Shown piece by piece: positions 53,072 through 61,838 of a stretch of 64,000 nt of DNA. The position numbers and the translations under genes were made by a program. Below the pieces are notes generated by a model, which was not told where the DNA came from, made no database searches, and was given only the letters and a program-made list of their open reading frames with translations. Source of the DNA: Planktotalea arctica (GTDB lineage Bacteria > Pseudomonadota > Alphaproteobacteria > Rhodobacterales > Rhodobacteraceae); NCBI RefSeq assembly GCF_002105285.1, contig NZ_MUHR01000002.1, forward strand, positions 1-64,000, in the 5' to 3' direction. How positions within the stretch are numbered: position 1 is the stretch's first letter; every line of letters begins with the position of its first letter.

Positions 53072-54302
53072 TCACATCTCCCAAGGGAAGGTATCGAGGC
53101 GTTCAACGCAGGTCTCGGTTGCCAAGACCTGCGTTTCCAGCTTCAAGCTTGCAGTGCTTTTCGAGGCAATCAGGCGCTCCACACAGATCACTTGGCCTGC
53201 CTTGAAATGCCGGCCCATGCTTCCCTCGAAATCAAGGTGTAACGCCACGATTGGCCATTCATCGGCCATGCCAACGCCATGCGCCGCCAATGAATAGCGG
53301 TAGGGCACGAACCGCTCGGGGATTTGCCAACTTTTCTCGTTGAACTCGGCAAAGCTCAATCCATCGCGGATCAGCGCCATGTTATGTTCGATCTGATCGC
53401 GCGCGGCAGAGTAGATCGAAGCCTGCTGATCAGTCATGTTCGTATACCCACAGGTCCAACTGCGCGAAAGATCGGCGTAATAGCCGTAGGGTCCGATCAT
53501 ATCCGTATCAAAGGCGATCATCTTGCCAAGCTGGCATTCGCGGTCACTACATTCGCGGTACCAAGGGTTCGTTTTTGGCCCGCACGTCAGCAGCTTGGTT
53601 TCCAGCTATTCCCCGCCCGAGCGCGCGTTCTCGAAATGCAGATGCGCCTATAGCTCTCGCTCTTTCACCCCCGGCACGGAATGTTCATATATGCGGGCCA
53701 TGCCCGCCTCGCAAACGCGTATGGTCTAGCGCATCCGCGCTTTTGATTGCGCGCGCCAGTTCGGTGACTTGGCCACCATCAATAATTTCAAGGCCGCGGT
53801 CCCGCAAGGCAAAGGCCCCGTCAGGCTCGATCCGGTCGACTGCCAGCTTTGCGCCTTTGCCCGCATGGGCCGTCACCAAATCCGCGATCTCATCAGCCCA
53901 AGCGTTTAGCCGCTCGCCCGCGCGATCCCCGGCGCACATGAACATCCAGCCGATAGAAATGCGCAGCTCGTCGATGCCGGGCAGGCCATCGTTCAAATGC
54001 TCGCAACCTTTGAATTCAAACATGATCGCAGGCCCATCCGCGAGGATCAGCGCATAGCGGATGGGGTTATGCCCCGTCCAAACGCCCATGTTGCAGCTAT
54101 CAAATGCGTAGCGAATGTTCACCGGATCATAGAGCAATAGTGCTGCAACATCGGCAATGCGCATCTGATCGCGCAGGCGTTGCAATCTGTAGCGGCGCGC
54201 ACCGTCGAGAACGCTATCCGGCACAGGGCTTTTGAGCGGCTTGTCCGCCCCCAGCGCATTGAGAAAGGTTCCCTTTCGATCATCTTTGAAGATGGAGGTC
54301 AT
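53072..54302 (-). pseudogene. M24-family (Xaa-Pro dipeptidase-like) peptidase, broken by a frameshift and two stops
   Basis: The N-terminal part (54302 down to about 53740) reads as a creatinase-type N-domain (ALLLYDPVNIRYAFDSCNMG). The C-terminal part (53521 to 53072) has M24 metal ligands in IAFDTDMIGPYGYYADLSRSW, AAHGVGM, ICVERLI and LETQVL. Between them the frame shifts by one near 53690-53740, and the correct downstream frame carries two TAG codons (53648-53650 and 53606-53608), both where related proteins have tryptophan (TGG). The rest of the frame is intact and readable (LHFENARSGGE, NPWYRECSDR). It is therefore a recently inactivated gene. It overlaps the 2OG oxygenase by ATGA and would be cotranscribed. 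DMSP lyase DddP belongs to the same superfamily, but the motifs fit a general Xaa-Pro peptidase-like member better. Confidence 0.88.
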
Positions 54303-55087
54303 GACGTGCGTCCGTAAAACCCGAGACGCTCCTCGTCACTGAACTGCGCGCCGGGGGTTTCATAATAGGTCAAAACCGTCACCACACGCGGGCGCGGGCC
54401 TTTGGCCGGTGTCACGCAATGGGGCGTGTTTACCCCGCGAAACACGTTGAGCGTGCCGGGCGTGACGTCGAGTGCCTGAACCTGCGTGTCCTCGCCGCGC
54501 ACCAGCTTTGCAACGCCTTCATGATTGGGATCATCCGCCGTGCGCAGATCTGTGCGATAGAGAAATGTGCTACCCGCCTCGGGCGCTTGCAAAAGCAGCG
54601 TCGTGGTGAATTCAGAGCGATCAAAATGCCAGTTCAGACCTTGCCCGTCGCCGTAAGCCATCACGTTGAGCCGCGCCAAAGCATCGTCCATCGGATAGAG
54701 CGCTGCGCGATCCATCACGGCTGCGAGAAAATCTACGAAGGGCTGCCATTCGTAGAGCTGTGTCACCGCCGTCGGCGCAACTTGATCGCCGCACAGCGTC
54801 AGGTTCGAGGTTTGGAACTGCGTATAAAGCGGCGAATCGTCCGGTACATCTGGGATGATTTTCTTGAAGTAGACGTTGTGCATCCGTTCGTGGCGAAAAG
54901 CCTCCGTTTCGAACTTTGGCAGTGCGTAGGCCAAGGTTTCGGCGATCGGGGCGGGCTTCATGAAACCTACCAGATTGAACATGCCATGCGCCGCAAGATC
55001 CACCTTGCAGCGCGCTAGAAGCGCTTTGAATGCCACAGAATCGGGTTGATCGAGGGGGTAGGTTTCCAGATCCAGAATATCGTGCAT
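54299..55087 (-). CDS. 2-oxoglutarate/Fe(II)-dependent oxygenase (HalD/ArpA-like)
   Basis: 262 residues. Iron ligands: HxD motif NWHFDRSEFTTTLLLQ (His154, Asp156) and distal His223 in NTPHCVTP. The 2OG-binding arginine lies in GPRPRVVTVLTY (Arg232 or Arg234). This subfamily hydroxylates free amino acids or amines; an acidic residue at the Asp156 position rules out the halogenase variant, which has Gly there. It overlaps the broken M24 gene by four bases, suggesting the two once acted on the same amino acid or dipeptide. The substrate is unknown. Confidence 0.85.
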   Translation of the reverse strand: MHDILDLETYPLDQPDSVAFKALLARCKVDLAAHGMFNLVGFMKPAPIAETLAYALPKFETEAFRHERMHNVYFKKIIPDVPDDSPLYTQFQTSNLTLCGDQVAPTAVTQLYEWQPFVDFLAAVMDRAALYPMDDALARLNVMAYGDGQGLNWHFDRSEFTTTLLLQAPEAGSTFLYRTDLRTADDPNHEGVAKLVRGEDTQVQALDVTPGTLNVFRGVNTPHCVTPAKGPRPRVVTVLTYYETPGAQFSDEERLGFYGRTS

Positions 55088-55277
55088 TGCGCGCTCCTTG
55101 TTGTGTTGCGGTTAACGTCTTGCACTGCTGAGTTGTTTGCGCGCCAGAATGGCGACAGTGCATGTCGCATTTGGCGGTTATCGCTTCGCCTTTCCCCGTC
55201 TAGTGCGGTTTTAAAGCATGGGAAACTTGGCGCGGCTTCATATATAAGGAGCACCAGGGTGAATTTGGGGGCCGGTT

Positions 55278-56369
55278 ATGAATATCTCCACGGCGATCAC
55301 GGGCGAGACGGCCGAACGCGAAAATGCGCAAAAGGCTTTGGAACTCCTGAAAAGCTGGGCCGCTGGTGCAAGCGATGAAGAGCGCGATGCGCTTGATCCT
55401 AACTTGCGCGCGCTTTTGGGAGATGCGCCTTATCCTGATCTGTGCGCTGAATACTCCGAAAATTTCCAAGCCGATTCGAGCTATACGGCTGGCCTGCCAG
55501 ACTTGCAGAACGGTCCTAGCTCGCTCATTCGTGGCTCGAAGCAGCTTATTCAGCATGTGGGCATTTCCAATTTCCGCCTGCCGATCCGCTTTCACACCAA
55601 ACATGGCGGCGATCTGACGTTGGAAACTTCGGTGACCGGCACGGTCAGCCTCGAGGCGGACAAGAAGGGCATCAACATGTCGCGCATCATGCGCACCTTC
55701 TACAGGCGCGCCGAGGAAACCTTCAGCTTTGATGTGATCGAAGCGGCGCTGGACGATTACAAATCCGATCTTGAGAGTTTCGATGCGCGCCTGCAAATGC
55801 GCTTTTCGTTTCCTGTGAAAATCGAAAGCCTGCGCTCGGGGCTGACGGGCTATCAGTATTACGATATCGCGCTCGAGTTGGTCGAACAGAACGGCGTGCG
55901 CCAGAAATTCATGCACGTTGATTACGTCTATTCCTCGACCTGTCCGTGCTCTTTGGAACTTAGCGAGCACGCGCGGCGCACACGTGGCCAGCTTGCTACG
56001 CCGCACTCCCAGCGCTCTGTTGCGCGGATATCGATCGAGCTGATTGGCAAATCGATCCTGTGGTTCGAAGATGTGATTGATCATTGCCGCACCGCCGTGC
56101 CGACAGAGACCCAAGTCATGGTCAAGCGCGAGGACGAACAAGCCTTTGCCGAACTCAACGCCGCCAATCCGATTTTTGTCGAGGACGCTGCGCGCCTGTT
56201 CTGCGAGCAATTGCTGAGCGACGAGCGGATCGGCGATTTTCGCGTTGTCGCCTCGCATCAGGAAAGTCTGCACAGCCATGACGCGGTGAGCGTTTTGACG
56301 GAGGGTGCGAGCTTTGCCAACACCAGCCTTGATCCCAAGCTGTTCAGCACGCTGTTTCACGTTGGCTAG
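55278..56369 (+). CDS. folE2: GTP cyclohydrolase FolE2 (type IB)
   Basis: 363 residues. Family landmarks: IQHVGISNFRLPIRFHTKHGG, INMSRIMRTFYRRAEETFSFD, MHVDYVYSSTCPCSLELSEH (conserved cysteine pair) and RSVARISIELIGKSILWFED. FolE2 makes 7,8-dihydroneopterin triphosphate from GTP for folate (and queuosine) synthesis without requiring zinc. No Zur-like operator was recognised upstream. Confidence 0.95.
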   Translation: MNISTAITGETAERENAQKALELLKSWAAGASDEERDALDPNLRALLGDAPYPDLCAEYSENFQADSSYTAGLPDLQNGPSSLIRGSKQLIQHVGISNFRLPIRFHTKHGGDLTLETSVTGTVSLEADKKGINMSRIMRTFYRRAEETFSFDVIEAALDDYKSDLESFDARLQMRFSFPVKIESLRSGLTGYQYYDIALELVEQNGVRQKFMHVDYVYSSTCPCSLELSEHARRTRGQLATPHSQRSVARISIELIGKSILWFEDVIDHCRTAVPTETQVMVKREDEQAFAELNAANPIFVEDAARLFCEQLLSDERIGDFRVVASHQESLHSHDAVSVLTEGASFANTSLDPKLFSTLFHVG

Positions 56370-56390
56370 GGTTGCCCGCCGCTACGTCAG

Positions 56391-56420
56391 CATTGCTGCG
56401 CGTGCATTGCTGCAATGCAG
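56391..56420. promoter_or_regulatory. TGC-rich palindrome with exact PhaR-type site
   Basis: The stretch contains CTGC-AAT-GCAG (56410-56420), an exact CTGC-N3-GCAG match, within a 7-3-7 perfect palindrome TGCATTG-CTG-CAATGCA (56403-56419) and next to a further GCTGCGCGTGC. It lies 83 bases upstream of the DUF1127 start codon, in a promoter-sized gap. Confidence 0.6.
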
Positions 56421-56502
56421 AAGTATCGGTTTTCATTCGTGACCCCCGCCCGCATATCAGTCTCAAAGGAAATACACCTCATTTGAGCTGAAAGGCACTG
56501 TC

Positions 56503-56718
56503 ATGGCTGTTCTCGATCACATCGTTACAAACACTCCCGGTTTTCTGCCGCGCATCGGCAATGCAATCATTCAGGCGACAATGAGTTTCGCGCAAGCGCG
56601 TTCGCGCTCGGCGGAAGTTGAGTATTATCAAGCGATGAGCGATGAAGAGCTGCAAGCGCGCGGTTTGCGCCGTGACGATATCGTGCGCCATGTGTTTCGC
56701 GATCAGATCAGCTTTTAG
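56503..56718 (+). CDS. DUF1127 domain small protein
   Basis: 71 residues. The C-terminal half is the typical DUF1127 module: RSRSAEVEYYQAMSDEELQA, then RGLRRDDIVRHVFRDQI. DUF1127 proteins are small Arg-rich regulators; CcaF1 of Rhodobacter is an RNA-binding example. The N-terminal 30 residues are moderately hydrophobic. AAGG-type Shine-Dalgarno is weak (AAAGGCACTGTC). It follows a TGC-rich operator-like palindrome, so PHB-linked control is possible. Confidence 0.82.
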   Translation: MAVLDHIVTNTPGFLPRIGNAIIQATMSFAQARSRSAEVEYYQAMSDEELQARGLRRDDIVRHVFRDQISF

Positions 56719-56806
56719 GTTAGACGCCTGAAATTAGGATAATTTGCGCGCAGCGCTGCGCGCGGATGCTTGACAGGGCAGGGACCCTCGGCCAAGCCTG
56801 CACATC

Positions 56807-58255
56807 ATGTTGGACCTGCGCCCTGTTGGATATGTAATCGGCCTTTTGGTGATGATGCTCGGGGTGGCAATGCTGCTGCCTTTGCTTGTCGATCTGGCCG
56901 AAGCGCGTGGGCACTGGCCCGTCTTTTTGCAAAGTGCTTTGATCACGGCCCTTACGGGCGGTTTGATCGCGCTGGCCTGCGCCAACGGTGTGCAGGAGGG
57001 GCTGACGATCCAGCAAACCTTTCTGCTGACCACGGGTGTCTGGCTGGCTTTGCCGGTTTTTGGCGCACTTCCCTTCATGCTTGGCGCGACAGAGCTGCGT
57101 TTTGTCGATGCGTTCTTCGAGGCAATGTCGGGCCTGACCACCACCGGCTCTACGGTGATTGCGGGGCTTGATACATTGCCCAAGGGCCTGCTTTTGTGGC
57201 GTGGCCTTATGCAGTGGATCGGCGGCGTCGGCATCATCGTTGTCGCTATGGTGTTCCTGCCTGAATTGCGTGTCGGCGGCATGCAGATTTTCCGCGCCGA
57301 GGGCTTTGATACCATGGGCAAAATCCTGCCGCGTGCGACGACGATCGCTGCGCAGGTGTCTTATATCTATGTGGGTATCACGCTGGCCTGCGCCATGAGC
57401 TATATGCTTTTCGGGATGAATGCCTTTGATGCGAGCGTCCACTCGATGACCACCGTGGCGACGGGGGGGTTTTCTAATTACGACGCCTCCTTCGGGGCGT
57501 TTTCCAGCGGCACGGAATATGTGGCATCGCTTTTCATGGTGCTCGCGGCGCTGCCTTTTGTGCGCTATGTCCAATTGCTCAACGGTAACAATTGGGCGGT
57601 GTTCCGCGACGCGCAGGTGCGCGGTTTTTTGATGACCATCGCGGTGCTTGTAGTGATCTGCGCAGGTGTGTTGGCGCTGGCGCAGGACCGAGCGTTTGAA
57701 CCTGCGTTCCGGCAAGCGCTGTTCAACATCATCTCCATCGTGTCCGGCACGGGCTATGCCAGCGCGGATTACATGCTTTGGGGCTCGTTCCTTGTTGCGC
57801 TGTTCTTTTTTGCAGGCCTCATCGGTGGCTGCGCCGGATCTACGGCCTGCTCGATCAAGATATTCCGCTACCAGCTTTTATTTGCCTCCATTCGCACGCA
57901 GATGCGGCGCATTCACTCGCCCAATGGCATCTTCACACCGCGCTATCAGGGCCGCCCCGTCAGTGAGGATGTACTGAGCTCGGTCATGTCCTTTTTTGTT
58001 TTCTTTGTGGTTACAATGGGCCTGCTTGCGGTCGCGCTTAGTATGACGGGGCTGGACATGGTTACGGCGCTGTCCGGCGCGGCATCGGCGTTGGCGAACA
58101 TCGGCCCCGGCCTTGGCCCCGAGATCGGACCAGCGGGCAATTTCTCAGGTTTGAACGATACGGCCAAGTGGCTTTTGGCCGCTGGCATGCTGATCGGCAG
58201 GCTAGAGCTAATGGCCGTCTATGCCATCCTCACAATCGGATTTTGGAGAGCGTAA
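56807..58255 (+). CDS. trkH: Trk potassium uptake protein TrkH
   Basis: 482 residues, four MPM (membrane-P loop-membrane) units. Selectivity-filter segments follow each pore loop: AMSGLTTTGST, VHSMTTVATGGFS, SIVSGTGYASA and ASALANIGPGLG. Pumping of K+ with Na+/H+ and the cytoplasmic TrkA partner (not in this window) is the known role. It precedes the ThDP enzyme gene by one base. Confidence 0.95.
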   Translation: MLDLRPVGYVIGLLVMMLGVAMLLPLLVDLAEARGHWPVFLQSALITALTGGLIALACANGVQEGLTIQQTFLLTTGVWLALPVFGALPFMLGATELRFVDAFFEAMSGLTTTGSTVIAGLDTLPKGLLLWRGLMQWIGGVGIIVVAMVFLPELRVGGMQIFRAEGFDTMGKILPRATTIAAQVSYIYVGITLACAMSYMLFGMNAFDASVHSMTTVATGGFSNYDASFGAFSSGTEYVASLFMVLAALPFVRYVQLLNGNNWAVFRDAQVRGFLMTIAVLVVICAGVLALAQDRAFEPAFRQALFNIISIVSGTGYASADYMLWGSFLVALFFFAGLIGGCAGSTACSIKIFRYQLLFASIRTQMRRIHSPNGIFTPRYQGRPVSEDVLSSVMSFFVFFVVTMGLLAVALSMTGLDMVTALSGAASALANIGPGLGPEIGPAGNFSGLNDTAKWLLAAGMLIGRLELMAVYAILTIGFWRA

Positions 58256-58256
58256 T

Positions 58257-59852
58257 ATGACGCAAAGGCCTCTTGGTGCACAGATTTCTCACATGCTGAG
58301 GGCGCGCGGCGTTGATGTGATTTTCGGTATTCCGGGCGTTCATAATGTCGAGATGTATCGCGGCATCGAGGAGGCGGGGATCACCCATGTGCTTGCGCGT
58401 CACGAACAAGGTGCAGGGTTTATGGCCGATGGCTATGCGCGCGCGACAAGTAAACCAGGCGTGGCCTATGTGATTACGGGGCCGGGCCTGTGCAACACGA
58501 TGACGCCGTTGGGGCAGGCCTATTCGGATAGCGTGCCAGTGCTGGCGATTTCGTCTTGCCTCGATGAAATTTCGGCCAAACGCGGGCAATTACATCAGAT
58601 GCTTGATCAGGCTGGCGCGGCGCGCACGGTATGCGATTGGTCCGAAGAGGCGCGCAGCGCGAGCGCGGCCTATCAGTTGATCGACCGCGCCTTTACTGAA
58701 TTTGCCAGGGCGCGGCCCCGCTCCAAACATGTGCAAGTGCCGATCGCTTTGGCGGGAAGCATGGCAGAGGGCGCACCACAGCCGCTGCCAAGCCATGCGA
58801 AACCCCAAGCGCCCCACGCACAGCTATACCAAGCGGTTGCGATGGTCTTGGCGGCGCAAAAGCCGGTCTTTGTCTTTGGTGGCGGTGCAGTTGCAGGGGC
58901 CGATGTGGTCGGCGATTTGATGCGAATGAGCGGCGCGGCGAGCTTCACCACCTACGCAGGGCGCGGCATCGTTCCAGCGGAAACGCCGCTGAATTTTGGT
59001 GCAACCCTTGCGCGCGGCGATACGGCGGCGATCTTTGCGCAGGCTGATCTGGTGGTCGCGGTTGGTACGGAATTGGCCGAGGTGGATCTTTGGCGCAGTG
59101 ATCTTGGTCATAGCTGCCCGATGATCCGTGTTGATCTGGACCCGAGCGTTCTGGCGCAGGGCAAGTCCGGCGATCTGCTCATTCACGGTGACGCAGAAGC
59201 GTTTTTGCGTGCCATGGCCATTGCGATCCCCGCGCGCACGGATGATCGCGCGCCCTGCTGGGATGCCGAGATGGTCGCAGCGAGCAAAGCGCGTTGGCGC
59301 GCCGAGACGGATGCGGAGCGTCCCGGCATCGTGCCGATTTGCGCAGCTTTGCGCGCGGCTTTGCCTGAAGATACGATGTTTTTCTCCGATATGACTCAAT
59401 TTGCCTATGTTGCGAAAGAGGTCTGGGACATGCCCCGCCCCGCCCATTGGCATCATCCGTTCGGTTTTGGCACGCTGGGATATGCGCTGCCTGCAGCCAT
59501 TGGCGGCAAGATTGGCCTTGGTCATCAGTCTGTGGTGGCCATCGCGGGGGATTACGGGTTTCAATACACGTTGCAAGAACTGGGCGTTGCGGTTGAATTG
59601 GAGCTCTGTCTGCCGATCATCCTATGGGACAATGGCAAGCTGAAAGAGATCGAGGATTCCATGGTGCGCAGCCAGATAGCACCCAACGCGGTGATCGCGC
59701 GCAATCCTGATTTTTGCAAGCTGGCTGAAGCCTACGGGGCTGCAAGCGCGCGCCCTGCCTCGTTGGATGACATGGCCGCAGAGATGAAAAAAGCGCTGAC
59801 CCGCAAGGGGCCAACGCTCATTCATATCACGCCGGATATATTGGGCTTCTAG
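58257..59852 (+). CDS. Thiamine-diphosphate-dependent decarboxylase (AruI/acetolactate synthase-like)
   Basis: 531 residues with PYR, central and PP domains. The catalytic Glu50 lies in LARHEQGAGFMADGYARAT, and the ThDP/Mg motif is GDYGFQYTLQELGVAVELEL..WDNGK. It is similar to acetolactate synthase large subunits, but proteins with this start (GAQISHMLRARGVDVIFGIP) are commonly called 5-guanidino-2-oxopentanoate decarboxylase (AruI), the arginine transaminase-pathway step. I recall this but cannot check. GGAGAG is at the right distance from the ATG at 58257. It starts one base after trkH. Confidence 0.82.
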   Translation: MTQRPLGAQISHMLRARGVDVIFGIPGVHNVEMYRGIEEAGITHVLARHEQGAGFMADGYARATSKPGVAYVITGPGLCNTMTPLGQAYSDSVPVLAISSCLDEISAKRGQLHQMLDQAGAARTVCDWSEEARSASAAYQLIDRAFTEFARARPRSKHVQVPIALAGSMAEGAPQPLPSHAKPQAPHAQLYQAVAMVLAAQKPVFVFGGGAVAGADVVGDLMRMSGAASFTTYAGRGIVPAETPLNFGATLARGDTAAIFAQADLVVAVGTELAEVDLWRSDLGHSCPMIRVDLDPSVLAQGKSGDLLIHGDAEAFLRAMAIAIPARTDDRAPCWDAEMVAASKARWRAETDAERPGIVPICAALRAALPEDTMFFSDMTQFAYVAKEVWDMPRPAHWHHPFGFGTLGYALPAAIGGKIGLGHQSVVAIAGDYGFQYTLQELGVAVELELCLPIILWDNGKLKEIEDSMVRSQIAPNAVIARNPDFCKLAEAYGAASARPASLDDMAAEMKKALTRKGPTLIHITPDILGF

Positions 59853-59854
59853 CT

Positions 59855-61600
59855 TTATTCCCAGCAGCTGATCAGCACGGTCATGTCAGTGGCGACGGTG
59901 ACCAGATCTTCCGCGGCGAGCGCGGCGCCTGCGCCGGCTTTGCGCGCGGTGACACCTGCGCCGCTAAGCATTGCTGCGATCACGTCATTGGTGACGGAGA
60001 AGCCAACGCCTTCTGGCAGAGTGCGCCCTTTCATGTCTTTCGGAGCCAACATGCCGATGATTGCCCCTGCAGTGTCGAGTACTGGCCCGCCCACATCTCC
60101 GGACATTGCGCTGAGCTCCAAACGGTTGAGCGTGCTTTCACCACCAAGGCCGCGCAGATCGGCGAGGGTGCCGAAGGTCAGAGTCGGAGCATTAAGCGCG
60201 CCCTCGAACGGATAGCCTGCGACAGCGATATCGCTTTTGAGGCGCGGCGCACCATCGCGGAAGCTCGCAAAACCAGCGGGGGCGAGGGTTTCTTCAGGGC
60301 GCAGCAGCGCAAGGCCGTTATCTGCGTCCGTAGCGGTGACGCGCGCGTCGTAATCGCCGTCGATAGTGATGCGCGAGCACGATTGCACAGCCTCAAGCGT
60401 GGTTAGGGCCGTGCCGTTGGACGCTACGTAAAAGCCGCTGCGTGACAGCTTGGGGGTGCGGATTTGCAAGCCCGAGACCAGATCAATCTGTTGCGTTTCA
60501 TCCATGCCCGCCGTCGGATCAAGCACACCGTCGAGGCGCGCAAAACTGGTCTGCATTTCGGACAAAAGCCGGGTGCGGCGTTCCTCATCGCCCGTTGGCC
60601 AGATCAGCATGAAACCTTTGACGTGACCCTGCGCGAGGCTGGCTTCGGTGTGCGAAATGAACGTGTCACTCTCGCCGATCAGGGTGAATTCATCGCTGCT
60701 GCGCGTGCGCGCGCCATCTAGTGGCACGGTTTCAAGCGTTTGCAGGATATCATAGAGACCGAACAGCGTGTTCTGATCGCCAGCCTGACTGATCAGAATG
60801 ATCTTCGCGCCTGGCACGAAGCCGCTGGCCTCAAAATGGGCGAAGGGAGATTCATAGCGGTCGAACTTGACCGCGCCAAGCGGCATTTTAATCTCGATCC
60901 CCGCTTGCGCATCCTGCGCGAGGCGCAGGTCCAAGCCCTCGAGCACGGCGTTAAATTGCTGCAACAGGGCCGCGCGCTGCTGCGTGGTCAGAATGCCGGT
61001 AACCTCGAAGCCATTGGCCTCTTGCCACTGGGACATGGAACTGCGCGTGCCACGCCCGAAAGAGCCATCGATGGCAGCGTTATAAAAGCCCGCCCATTGC
61101 AGTTTTAATTGCAGGTCCTTCTTTTCGTCGCGGCTAAGGGCGTTTTCGCTTTCGCGCGCCTCTCTCGGTGACTCGTCTGATAGAGCTGGTTCAGGCGCGG
61201 GGGCCGATTCCGGCACTGCTTCGGCAATCGTTTCAGCAGGCAGGGCAGGCGTCAAAGGCGCGGTATCCAACAGATTTGCGCCCACGGGCCAGAATTGCTG
61301 GCGAAAGGCGGCAGAATAGGCGATGAAACTGTCGCGCGGGATGCGGCCCTCATTGCGATAACCGCGCAAAACGGTTTCTGCGTCCTCGGGGCTGTAGGGG
61401 CCAAGAGCGAGAGCGTACCAGCCACCGCCAAGGGAAAACCCGTTTACGTCAGGCAGTTCAGCGGCGTATGCGCGCGCGCGATCTTCGGCGGAAATCAGAC
61501 TTGGCTGCGCTTCTATTTGAACCCAGGCTGCGTCTTGCGCGAATACGGGGCGCATCGCGGCGAAAAAGATAAACAACAAGGGTAGGAAAATGCGTTTCAT
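59855..61600 (-). CDS. Secreted SPOR/PG-binding/trypsin-fold protein with a degenerate active site
   Basis: 581 residues. A signal peptide (about 1-21) precedes an SPOR-like segment (about 25-107, GGGWYALALGPYSPEDAETV), a proline/alanine-rich linker, a PG_binding_1 domain (about 155-222, LQLKLQWAGFYNAAIDGSFG, RGTRSSMSQWQ), a beta-rich part, and a C-terminal trypsin-like domain (about 370-550). In that domain the residues expected for catalysis are gone: the GxSGGP motif is GDVGGPVLD (Val for Ser, codon at 60092-60094), the histidine region is TTLEAVQSC (no His), and the DLALL aspartate is replaced (DNGLALL). It should bind cell wall without protease activity. The start at 61600 has GAGG upstream; a TTG further out is less likely. 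Confidence 0.88.
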   Translation of the reverse strand: MKRIFLPLLFIFFAAMRPVFAQDAAWVQIEAQPSLISAEDRARAYAAELPDVNGFSLGGGWYALALGPYSPEDAETVLRGYRNEGRIPRDSFIAYSAAFRQQFWPVGANLLDTAPLTPALPAETIAEAVPESAPAPEPALSDESPREARESENALSRDEKKDLQLKLQWAGFYNAAIDGSFGRGTRSSMSQWQEANGFEVTGILTTQQRAALLQQFNAVLEGLDLRLAQDAQAGIEIKMPLGAVKFDRYESPFAHFEASGFVPGAKIILISQAGDQNTLFGLYDILQTLETVPLDGARTRSSDEFTLIGESDTFISHTEASLAQGHVKGFMLIWPTGDEERRTRLLSEMQTSFARLDGVLDPTAGMDETQQIDLVSGLQIRTPKLSRSGFYVASNGTALTTLEAVQSCSRITIDGDYDARVTATDADNGLALLRPEETLAPAGFASFRDGAPRLKSDIAVAGYPFEGALNAPTLTFGTLADLRGLGGESTLNRLELSAMSGDVGGPVLDTAGAIIGMLAPKDMKGRTLPEGVGFSVTNDVIAAMLSGAGVTARKAGAGAALAAEDLVTVATDMTVLISCWE

Positions 61601-61640
61601 GCAAAAAAACCTCAAAAAAACTGGACTGCTGGCGGCGTGT

Positions 61641-61657
61641 GTTAACTGGATATTAAC
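61641..61657. promoter_or_regulatory. CtrA-type box between the pseudo-protease gene and glyQ
   Basis: GTTAA-CTGGATA-TTAAC is a full and symmetric TTAA-N7-TTAAC match 41 bases upstream of the pseudo-protease start. Confidence 0.55.
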
Positions 61658-61838
61658 CTAGCCCGCGATCATGCGCAGATTGATGAAGATTTTCGGCAAT
61701 TTTTGGGCAATAGTCCACAGTATTTGCGCAACATTAACGTGAATAGCGCCATATCTTGATTGATTGACCCTGAGCGGCGCAGCGGCTAATCAGGCGCAAA
61801 GACGCACTCGGCGTGCGGGCAATCAGGCGGCGGGTGCG

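Noticed and set aside
53072-54302. DMSP lyase DddP
   Set aside because: DddP is in the same M24 superfamily, but the intact segments fit a general Xaa-Pro peptidase-like protein better, and the gene is broken anyway.
54299-55087. Amino acid halogenase (BesD type)
   Set aside because: Halogenases of this group have Gly in place of the iron-binding Asp; this protein keeps His-Phe-Asp.
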